Assembly: GCA_014529385.2 (NCBI GenBank)
Contig: CM043971.1
Coordinates: 97,184,485-97,248,484 of the forward strand
Direction of reading: 5' to 3'
Length of the DNA: 64,000 nucleotides
From: Adiantum capillus-veneris
Lineage: Eukaryota; Streptophyta; Polypodiopsida; Polypodiales; Pteridaceae
Below are positions 55,562 through 64,000 of the stretch, piece after piece (the stretch's first letter is position 1; each line of letters begins with the position of its first letter). The translations under genes were made by a program, and so were the position numbers. Under the pieces are notes generated by a model. That model searched no databases and had not been told where the DNA came from. It saw only the letters and a program-made list of their open reading frames with translations.

Positions 55562-56122
55562 TTGACATCAAGAAATGGTTTGGCACATGGGATACATGTC
55601 ACTTGGTCAAGGATGTGGCGAATCGCGATCGACTCCCAAGTTAATCAGGCCTTCTTACAACGCCAATGTATCACGGATTGGGAGAAATCCGGAGGTTCTC
55701 GCTTCAGCCATTACACCACACACATTGCCCCAAACTACAAATCTCTTTTCTTCTCCAAACGAGGTAACCGAACCCATCCCTACATCCTTGAACCCATCCC
55801 ATTGAGTGCGATCCGCACCACTATCTCCATTCATCTTAGCTCCCATTCTCTACGCTGCAAGACAGGACGTTGGGGAACTGGCGAGGAGTCTCATCGACTT
55901 TGCACCTTATGCCCTCGTCAAGTGCGAGAGAGTGAGTACCACACACTACTTCAGTGCTCAGCTTTTGACCACATTAGGTCCTCTTTTTCCCATATATTCA
56001 GCCATGAGCTCTCCCTATATACCTTGCTCTCCCAACCACGATGTGGACTCTCTACTGTGACGCTCATTTCAACCATTTTTGAGCTTCAAGAGTCACTTAT
56101 GACCCCCACTCACACCACGTGA
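55562..56122 (+). pseudogene. LINE-B ORF2, C-terminal region with CCHC knuckle
   Basis: The frame contains ITDWEKSGGSRFSHYTTHIAPNYKS, LEPIPLSAIRTT and then RLCTLCPRQVRESEYHTLLQCSAFDHIR. The latter is a Cys-x2-Cys...His-x4-Cys knuckle typical of the ORF2 end of plant and animal LINEs. It ends at TGA 56120-56122. Confidence 0.85.
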
Positions 56123-56169
56123 CATGTTCATTTGGTCCCATAGGTCATATTTGACCTCCGAGGATGATA

Positions 56170-56317
<148 letters not shown>

Positions 56318-56387
56318 CACACACATAGAAACAGTGTGAAGAGGCTTTTGTATGTGTCTATCTTTTTGGTGTCTCTAATATTGGGTG

Positions 56388-56538
<151 letters not shown>

Positions 56539-56539
56539 T

Positions 56540-57140
56540 CCCATCACTTTGCAACAAAAAAAGAAAAGTGGGTTGATGAAGAGAATATACGAGAGCATAA
56601 ATAAATTTATCACTTTAATCTGGCTCAGGAATGGGAGAAGAGTATACTTCCACCTTCTCATTTTTGTTTTGACGTTTTCAAGGACCAAATAAAATCTTTG
56701 TTTTGTGAGATACATCCACCACCAAGGGGGCTCTTAGGTGCCTGAAGATTTTCCCTTTTGAAATAATCTCCCTTGTCCAGTAGTATAAATTTCCTCTTAA
56801 GTCATGTTCAATAAATCACGAGCTGATATTTGGTACAGTGCACTTCTTTTTTTGTGCAAAACTCACAATTGTGAGTGAATGTATTATAATATCACCAAGA
56901 AATTACAATGGCTAGGAAGCAGAGTGCACTTCCTAAGGATTACAACAAAATTAGGACAATTGAGGAAACCACTCATTTGACCCATCATTATTGAAGAGTG
57001 AGATCGAATCTAAAGGAAATGTATTTCAACATTTGGGTGCCCGCTGGGGGTTGACATAACCCACAAGCAAAGATTCTAGTGGGTCTTGGATAAAGTAAGG
57101 TATAAGATGCAAAGGTGGGTGTATATGTTTCTCCCCTTTT
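56540..57140. other. Spacer without a recognisable gene
   Basis: Mixed sequence with stops in all frames. The last part may belong to the LINE remnant that follows. Confidence 0.4.
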
Positions 57141-57149
57141 TGATCCGAG

Positions 57150-57640
57150 TGATAGTGATTAACTTGTTCATGCTCCTCAAGATAGGCAAGTGTATCTAGA
57201 AACTTTTTTTGACACCGATGAAGAGATTATTATGGAAAAATAACACCAAAGACTCGGTTCCTCGGCAATGGGCCAAATGGGAGTCAATTGCTAGCCTGGT
57301 GGAGCTAGGAGGTATCGAGATACTTATTCTGTTGTTTATACAGAGGCTTAGTGTGCTATATTTTTTATTGCAGTTGCAAAGCAAGACCACACAGGGGTAA
57401 TTTTGGCAAAGGCTATGATGGACAAGGCAAAGCTCTATTTGCAAGGTGGCCAACGGAAAGGGGTAGATGCCCACGGAAAAATTCTTGCCCCTCAATGGTC
57501 TTACATGAGGTTAGGTTGCACGACGGGTGGAGCTGGTATGGAAGTATGCCAAAGCAATGGAGGCTCTAGAGTGGGGAGAGATGATCAAATATTTTCAAAA
57601 TTCCATTATGCATTGTTCTACTTGGATCTCTAAAGTAGGA
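57150..57640 (+). pseudogene. Remnant of another LINE (RT C-terminal region)
   Basis: The plus strand reads LLWKNNTKDSVPRQWAKWESIASLVELGGIEIL. This fits the FLW...W..I..P...GGLGI pattern found after the RT in L1-type ORF2. Further frames (57403-57633) are open but not recognised. It is not a copy of LINE-A or LINE-B. It is short and broken. Confidence 0.5.
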
Positions 57641-57783
57641 GAAAACTATTGAACTCTTTCTGGAGGGAAATCATTAGAAAGGTGAATAACAGGCACTTCT
57701 ATAAACCACAAACAAAGAATAATTACCACACTTTAATGGTCAAGTCCACTTAATGGTGGGTAAGGTGGGCTATGCCTCACTTC

Positions 57784-58550
57784 TGTTGGGGACTTTGTAA
57801 TCTTATGGTGGATTGTGCAGTCCCTCACAGCTCAACATGATCTTGAGGCTCGCTTCTTTGTACTTTTCTTGAATTCAATACATCCACAATATTGTGAGTT
57901 TGAGTGAAAAGAAAAAACAAAACAAAATTGGCCCAATCAGCAAAGAGGAATGTCCATGTCCAAAACTGTTAACCCTCACGGCTCATGGACACCCTATCAC
58001 CTACAACGGACGTTGTAACCTACGCCCGACGTTGTATTATTTACTTGGTAGAGTCAGGTACCGGGCTTGTCGGTCCAATAGGAAATGGGTAATAGTGATC
58101 GTCGATGAGAGGCGCACTCTAACTGGAATATTCAACGGATTAGTTGGCTAAGCATGGGCGCCCAAGTGTGAATGGGGTGAGCTCATATAAAAGTCAACTA
58201 AACCTAAAATTCACTCATTCTCTCATTTGTGCAATTGAAGAGTACTCTTGCTCCATCTCCATCTTCTTCTTCTTCATCTCCTTGTGTGTGTGTGTATGTG
58301 TGAGAGAGAGAGCGTGTGCAATCGAGCATTGCGACGACGGCACCGTGGCGGCGAAGAGGTTGAGCGCAGTGTAGCGGCCTCTCCCTCTTCTTCACGGCGA
58401 AGAATCCTCCACGCCATGAAGCGTAGAGCGGTGAGTGACACACCAACTCCATCTTTGAGCTTACTAGTTTAGGCTTGTTGTGTGTTTGGAGCCATTTGTG
58501 GCTTGCACACAATGTATTGGCAAGTTTCTTGCATGCAACATGCGCGCACA
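57784..58550 (+). repeat. Gypsy-3 5' LTR (boundaries inferred)
   Basis: The right end is set by ...GCGCGCACA just before a primer site. The left end TGTTGGGGACTTTG is chosen because it starts with TG and has the form of many plant LTR starts; the partner LTR lies outside the window, so it is not confirmed. A TATA-like CATATAAAAG is at about 58185-58194, and a GT/GA microsatellite lies at 58281-58310. Confidence 0.45.
58185..58194 (+). promoter_or_regulatory. TATA box in the Gypsy-3 LTR
   Basis: CATATAAAAG lies about 360 bases before the inferred LTR end, a usual place for the promoter. Confidence 0.45.
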
Positions 58551-58554
58551 TTTT

Positions 58555-58572
58555 TGGTGCCGTTGTCGAGGA
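58555..58572 (+). promoter_or_regulatory. Gypsy-3 primer binding site
   Basis: TGGTGCCGTTGTCGAGGA closely follows the plant gypsy consensus form TGGYGCCGTTGCCGGGGA. It fixes the end of the LTR to the bases just before it. Confidence 0.8.
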
Positions 58573-59270
58573 ATGCCATACACTAAGCTTGAATGGTACT
58601 CTTTGCTTCTTTTGTGGTGCAATTTCAATTGTAGGAAAGGTAAGGAAGGAGGGTATATGTGTTGAGAAGAAGGATTTTGTGTTACTACTGTGTATTTTTT
58701 TGTTAATGGAGTTTTCAAAGGTACTGTGTTTTTTCTCTGTGTACGGTGTTAGTATTAAGGTTGTTAGTTCTGTGTTATATAAAGTACAGTAAGTAGGAAG
58801 TAGATCTATGAGAGCTAACGAAGTGTGTTAGTGTGTAACAATAGGTGTATTAGTTGTAAGTAGGTAGGTAGAGTGTGTGTGTGCTTACGCGCAGGCCGCG
58901 GCGACCTTATCCTTAAAAAAAATTTAAAACATTTAACTTTTTAAAAAAAACATTTAAAGGTAGGACCGGGATCGGGAATATCTCCCAGACCCAAGCCCAA
59001 GCTCATGCTCAGGCTTAGGCCTCAGGCGTCCTTTAAAATTACGTATTTTAGCTTCACACGTAGCTAAAAATCGACTTTTTTGAGAACCAACGGAGCTTCA
59101 GGTGACCGAACGCTGTGTTGTAAATCACATTGCAACCCTCTGAGTGATACTCTTGTTTTGAACTATCACAAACTTTCACCAAAAAAATAGATCATTAAAA
59201 AACATTAAAAACGTTACAAAAAAAGAGTGAAAGCGGTTAACCTTTAAGGTTATTCGCCGACGCTTGTAGG
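58573..59270 (+). other. Gypsy-3 untranslated leader
   Basis: No convincing frame. A-rich runs occur at 58914-58960 and again near 59170-59225. Confidence 0.45.
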
Positions 59271-60893
59271 GTGTCAAAAGCACATGCATCTGCGCTCTGG
59301 TCGTGTGATAGAGACGGAGCAACTAGAGAGAATTTCGACTTAGCGAGCTCTCATTATCCACCTACTTTAGGTTCCGGGCCCTCGGCGGGGACCCAAGGTA
59401 GTACAAACCAAGACTCGAACATAGCGGCTAGTGACTCTTCCTCTGACTACGATGTCATGGAGGGTTTTCCAATGCCTAATACCAATAGCTCAAGCCAAGC
59501 CATGGGTCCACCGTCCGGGCCGAGCATGCTTAGCCACTTGAAGGAAACCTTTAATAGAGCCACTCACTCTGAACATGGAGCTAATGATGTAAATGGGGGG
59601 GGTGGGGAAGTAAATTCTCCATTCATGACCAACATAGACCCTATACGCTTCGAGAATGTGCAGGTGCATACTTCATTCACTGCACCTCCTGACTCTTCAG
59701 AGTTATTTCCTTCCGAGGTCATATTACTCGATGGTAGAAGCCTTTCCGAAGTGCAAGAGGTTGAGCGATATATCCTTGCAGCAAGGGAAAAGGAAATCAA
59801 GAGCTTATGCAAGGCGGAGCAACGAAGAGAGTTAAAAGCGAAAGCCCCTATGTGAATATCCTTGCTAAGAGAGCAATCGAGTGCTTCTCACTTAGCAACC
59901 GGTAAGGGCCAACCCCTAGAAAGCAACATTGCATCTAGCTCAAAGGACACCCCTAGCACCTCAATCCTAGATGGAGCGTTCTTAAATGAGAACTGGGAGT
60001 ACGAACTACAAACGGAAACTCTGACCGACCTATACACAGGTCACACCTATCGCGTGGGTTGGTTAGATGTCCTACAATCCACAATGGGCGCTACTAGTGT
60101 GGAGGATCGACAACAAAGAGTTTGTGAGGTCATCCATAGGGTCATTGAGTTAGAGAGACAGAACAAGGGGATCAATATGCCTTCAACGGGTCTCATGAGA
60201 TTCTTAGATACAGGAAAGGCTAAACAACCGACCTTATCGCAAATGGAGACTCCCTCGGTAAGTCCGATGGATCCTCCATATGTTGTTTCTCCAGGGGTCT
60301 CAGTGCAATCTGAGCCCACAAGTGATAGCTTCACCTTTCCAAGTCTAGCTTATCTTTCTCTTGATGACACCAAAGCTACCATGCCTACCCCAATGATGGG
60401 CATGCCAAGAAACACGCCATGGACCTCATTTGTTAGTAAAGCACCGCTACATGGTAGCTCAATGCCTGCAACAGTACCTACAAGTGTGTACCAATCGTAT
60501 GCACCTATGGTTCAGCGCACTCATGTAGCTCCTACCCCTCCCATTGTTTCAACTACCTATGCTCCACAACCACAACACCCAAGTTCTTATTTCCATGGGA
60601 CCATACCGGCTAGCATTATCATGTCACATCCAACGTCTACGATTCCTAGGGCCACACATATGAACTATGGACCACCACATGGCACAACATCGTACCCAAT
60701 GTGGAACCCAAGGGCTTCCTATGCGCCAAGACCGATGCCAATACCTACTCCACATGTAGTCTCTGGAGCACCTCCACCCACGTTGCCTGCTCACTTAGGT
60801 GACTTGGCAACATTTTCTCAAGCTATTGGTCCATCTATTGCTGAGAATATGCGTAACATGCATGATAGACAGCCTAGAAGTAAGGTAGTATAA
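59271..60893 (+). pseudogene. gag: Gypsy-3 gag, long N-terminal extension
   Basis: One frame covers 59271-60893 with a TGA at 59853-59855. The first part is Ser/Asn-rich with a helical end (VERYILAAREKEIKSL). The second part is Pro/Ser/Thr-rich, with many short PxPPxxxTYAP-like stretches before the capsid. No domain is recognised. Such a long, low-complexity extension before the capsid is unusual. It ends at TAA 60891-60893, immediately followed by ATG, with the frame unchanged. Confidence 0.65.
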
Positions 60894-61490
60894 ATGCCCA
60901 AGCTCACACAAAAACTTAGTGGAGACGGGGAGGTGAGAAATCATATCGAAGTGTTTGAACAAATATGTGATTCTCTAGGAGAACACAATGACCTACATAA
61001 GAACAATTCTTTAATACTAACCTTACGTGGAAAGGCAGGGGATTGGTATAGACCCCTAAGGGTGGAAGAAAAAACAATTTACCCTACTCTTAGGAGACTG
61101 TTCTTGAAAGAATACATACGAAAGGGAGTGCTTTGGGGTGTAGCCTCTCAGGTCCAGAAAGCCCAACGAGAGGAAGGAGAGTCGGTGAGAGACTTTATTA
61201 GTCGCTTGAAGCATTTGAATTCTCGTTGTAATCCAATTGAGCGCTTCAACAATAATCAATTGCTTGATAGATTCATTAGGGGATTACAACATGAGGATAT
61301 CTACAATGGCCTAGTCATTAGAGGTATCACCACTTGGGAAGCAATCACCACCAATGCGATCCAACTGGAGGATAATTTAATGATTCAAGTACAAAGAGTG
61401 TCTATTGAGACTAAATCTATTAGCTCGCAAGCATCACGGCATCAACCAATGACCCTAAAGCCTATTGCTAAGGAGCCAAAGATATCGTAG
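60894..61490 (+). pseudogene. gag: Gypsy-3 gag capsid domain
   Basis: The frame has KLSGDGEVRNHIEVFEQIC, LILTLRGKAGDWYRPL, LRRLFLKEYIRKG, EGESVRDFISRLKHLNSRC and LLDRFIRGLQHEDIYNGL. This is a Retrotrans_gag-type capsid. It ends at TAG 61488-61490 in the same frame as the next part. Confidence 0.82.
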
Positions 61491-62639
61491 ATGACTTTAG
61501 CAGATCTCACCAAGGCTATTCAAGAGAGTCTTAGAGACATTCTTGCTCCGCAAAACAATCATATGTATCCAAGAAGGGAGCAACAATGGTGCTCAGTATG
61601 CTATGGACCGCATAGTACCAATGAATGCCCTACTTTTAGAGTAAAACTCAATGGAAACTACAATGCTTGTGGGAGGTATGGTCATCAAGCTAAGGATTGC
61701 ATAGTATTTAAGCGCGTGATGGCCAATAGACCAGCCTTAGCATGGACAGACACACCTCGAGTGCCTGCATTGATGCCGGCCCCACCTCTTGAACAAACAT
61801 CACAACACATGGTCCCTAGGGCCCAAAATGTTGTTCAAACAACACCCTTACCACCTCCAATGCTAGGACCGCAACCACCACATCCGAGAATCACTTCAGT
61901 GAATCAAGTGGGTTGTGAGTCATCTATTGCTTGTTTGGAAGGCTGTGAGGAAGATACAGACCATAATATTGCCTATGGGATGGATGTGCTTGAAGAAAGT
62001 CCACAATGATACATGGAGGACTATTGGGGACAAGTCAAACCTATTTATCAAGTAGTTGCTCTTGCAGCAAGAGGCCAAAATATCAATTACACTGCTAAGA
62101 GACCACCTCTTCAATGCTATGAGTGTGGAGGTCCACATTGTGTATCCGAGTGTCCTATTAGGCTACAAAAAAACGCCACACTATTGCAAACCAATCAAGC
62201 AAGCATGTCTACAATGCCGATACTCATGTGTAATCGATGTGGCATAGATCATTTGATTGCCCAATGTCCAAATAATCCAAATGCACCGAAGATCATGCCA
62301 TTAAACTTGATTGAAGTTACCGAGGAGCGATCACAAAGTACACCTATGGTACCAGTAAACGTACTCACACAATCGATGCTCCAAAAACAAAACTATATTC
62401 TTGAGGAAAGAGACACGACATCAATTGCCCAATCTCAAAAAAAGAAGAAAACACGAAGAAAGGGATCGCAAAAAGCAGCGAAGTCAGAACCTAGTTCAAA
62501 GACCAACATAGGGACTGGTGATGACCCCGTATATATGAACGACGCTGAAGAAGATTTTGATTTAGGTGAAACCATGGAGACCAAAACAACCAATAAGATA
62601 GAAACCAACAACAAAGATCTTCATGAGCCACAAAGGTGA
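61491..62639 (+). pseudogene. gag: Gypsy-3 gag nucleocapsid with four zinc knuckles
   Basis: In one frame (TGA at 62007-62009) four knuckles appear: CSVCYGPHSTNECP, a YNACGRYGHQAKDC whose first Cys is Tyr (TAC), CYECGGPHCVSECP and CNRCGIDHLIAQCP. A Lys-rich patch (KKKKTRRKGSQK) and an acidic end follow. Most gypsy gags have one knuckle. It ends at TGA 62637-62639. Confidence 0.8.
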
Positions 62640-62660
62640 GGATCCAAGAAGAAGATATGA

Positions 62661-63287
62661 ACTTATCCAAACCCTACAGAGGAGATTGAGCGAGTCAAGC
62701 AATTAAGGAGTTTGGTAGAAGATACCCAAAGGGATCTAGAATCAGCACCTACGCAAGTCCAGATTACAGACACCCTGTTCCCTACGCAACAACAACCTCA
62801 CCAAGTCCATAGACCCTTAGCTATACCTAGTATCATCCAAGAAGAAAGTGACTTAAAGTCATGGGAAAGTGGGCATACTCACTTCTTGATGGAAAGAATG
62901 TTTACAGAGGGACTAACTGATCCTATCAAAGAAATGGAGATCCCATCTTCCCCACGTCAAGGGACTCAAGTGCAAAAGGTGCCATTAAACATTGCCAAAT
63001 TGATGGATTTCATGTTTTCAGAAGTTAGAACCACCATCATGTCCAAACTATATAAAGACCCTGAGTTAGTCTTAGCTCTTCGAACCTTCCTCAATGGAGA
63101 ACTGAAGTTTGGGCTACCACAATTTGCACAGATGGATGGAGCTGGGGAGATTCCAATAGAGGAGGAACACTTAGATCCACATCCCAACCTAGATGAGAAC
63201 CTTGTTATAGAAATACTAATAAGTTGGGACAATACTTTGAGGGTGATGAATCCAATGCGACCATACCAATCACTACTAAGTAATTAA
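62661..63287 (+). pseudogene. Gypsy-3 gag-protease linker
   Basis: Same frame as gag: EEIERVKQLRSLVEDTQRDLE, then a Pro/Gln-rich piece and a helical region (LMDFMFSEVRTTIMSKLYKDPELVLALRTFL). It stops just before the protease frame. No domain is recognised. Confidence 0.6.
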
Positions 63288-63804
63288 CTGTGAAGGAAAT
63301 CCTTGATGGTGGCGCTTGGGTTAGCATTGTGACTAAAAATTGTTGGGAAACTATGGGAAGACCTCACCTTGCGACCACAACCATAGTAGTGAAGATGGCC
63401 AATGGGTCTATTGTTAAACCTATTGGGATGCTAGAAGATCTCAAGATCAAGGTCTTTGGACATAAAATAAGAGTTACCTTCATTGTTATGGATTTCTCCA
63501 AACACACTATGGCATCGGAGATGATCTTAGGACGTCCTTTCATGAGGGAAGCAAAAATGGTGCATGACTTGTCTAAAAACATGTCTACTTGCAACTCCAA
63601 GATTTTGTCATTTGAGTGGATCTTATTACTGGTAGAGCACATCCTCTAGGAAACAGGTTTATAATTGATTATAGATCTGACACCACAGTTCACTCGGCCC
63701 CATTGCATTATTGTTACACATGTAAAGCGGAGACTGATGTTGCGGAAGATTTTCCTTATATGGATGTACTACTTGGGATGACTGAGTCGGACAATGTGGA
63801 TTGA
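63288..63804 (+). pseudogene. Gypsy-3 protease
   Basis: A frame shift from gag leads to VKEILDGGAWVSIV (active site DGGA), VKMANGSIVKPIG and MILGRPFM, which together form a retropepsin-like fold. After 63649 the frame is lost and a second part (63616-63804) has CYTCKAETDVAED. The region to 64000 shows no further domain; RT should follow outside the window. Confidence 0.75.
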
Positions 63805-64000
63805 GTCCACCTAGCAGCAACCATAGACACTTGGGGAAATAGAGGGACAACCTGGGTAACACTTGAGGGGGATGAAATGCCCGTACCCTTAAATATGCTA
63901 CAAGCAATGCATATAGCTTGTGACAACCATGGCTAGTACTAAAAAACAGAAGCCTTGTAAGAAACGTACCACTCGCTCCAAGAAAAGTAAGAAAATGTGG

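Larger units (their letters stand above)
52291..56122 (+). mobile_element. LINE-B: 5'-truncated non-LTR retrotransposon
   Basis: It lacks the coiled-coil start of ORF1 seen in LINE-A. It has the ORF1 RNA-binding block, endonuclease, RT and a C-terminal CCHC knuckle. ORF2 is nearly continuous from 52985 to 54532 and more broken after that. Its 3' end is followed by 53 bases and then a 139-bp CT tract. No poly-A tail or target duplication is obvious. Confidence 0.88.
57784..64000 (+). mobile_element. Gypsy-3: Ty3/gypsy retrotransposon, 5' part, runs off the right edge
   Basis: It comprises an inferred LTR, a primer site, a very long gag frame with several zinc knuckles, and a protease. RT and integrase would lie beyond the window. 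The primer site and ILGRP protease end place it in Ty3/gypsy. It differs clearly from Gypsy-1 and Gypsy-2 in gag and in knuckle number. Confidence 0.75.

Noticed and set aside
57196-57495. Minus-strand protein of 99 residues
   Set aside because: The plus strand has a LINE-like FLW...GGLGI pattern over the same bases, which explains the region better.

Overview
This window looks like repeat-rich nuclear DNA from a land plant with a large genome. The evidence is LTR retrotransposons of both plant superfamilies, a copia primer site with the plant initiator-tRNA-Met signature (TGGTATCAGAGC), GT-AG introns, and long CT/GA microsatellites. A fern or similar non-seed plant would fit, but nothing here fixes the species. 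I see no ordinary single-copy housekeeping gene, no rRNA or tRNA gene and no CRISPR array. Almost every coding stretch belongs to a mobile element or to a gene that mobile elements have broken.

Layout. 1-3359 and 17781-18096 (minus strand) are the two halves of a multi-exon gene of unknown function ('gene E'). It is split by Gypsy-1 (3360-17780, plus strand, LTRs of about 1.58 kb), which is itself split by Copia-1 (8029-13251, 322-bp LTRs, perfect 5-bp target duplication). 18.1-21.6 kb is AT-rich with a long GA tract and one faint exon-like frame. 21.6-36 kb holds a four-gene cluster: gene A, transposase-like (plus strand, split by Copia-2 at 22449-27969, minus strand); a divergent histone H3 gene with a very long N-terminal tail (30275-31163, plus); a 0.9-kb hairpin structure (31279-32173); and two unknown genes on the minus strand (gene C 32342-33883, open throughout; gene D 34162-35469). 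36-39.7 kb is microsatellite-rich spacer. LINE-A (39.7-43.5 kb) is split by Gypsy-2 (43547-52088, minus strand), resumes for about 200 bp, and is fused in frame to a second LINE, LINE-B (about 52.3-56.1 kb). After two giant CT tracts and a remnant of another LINE, Gypsy-3 (LTR about 57784-58550, plus strand) runs off the right edge.

How the parts relate. Nesting gives relative ages: gene E, then Gypsy-1, then Copia-1 (LTRs almost identical, so recent); gene A, then Copia-2; LINE-A, then Gypsy-2. Most elements carry stops that a single C-to-T or G-to-A change would create, as expected for long-silenced methylated DNA, and three reverse-transcriptase active sites are altered. The most unusual item is the histone H3-fold gene, whose tail starts with an ERTKQTA version of the H3 tail. 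It lies directly downstream of the transposase-like gene A and faces genes C and D across the hairpin region. A, H3-like, C and D may be cargo of one undescribed multi-gene DNA transposon; that is inference and is set out in the findings.
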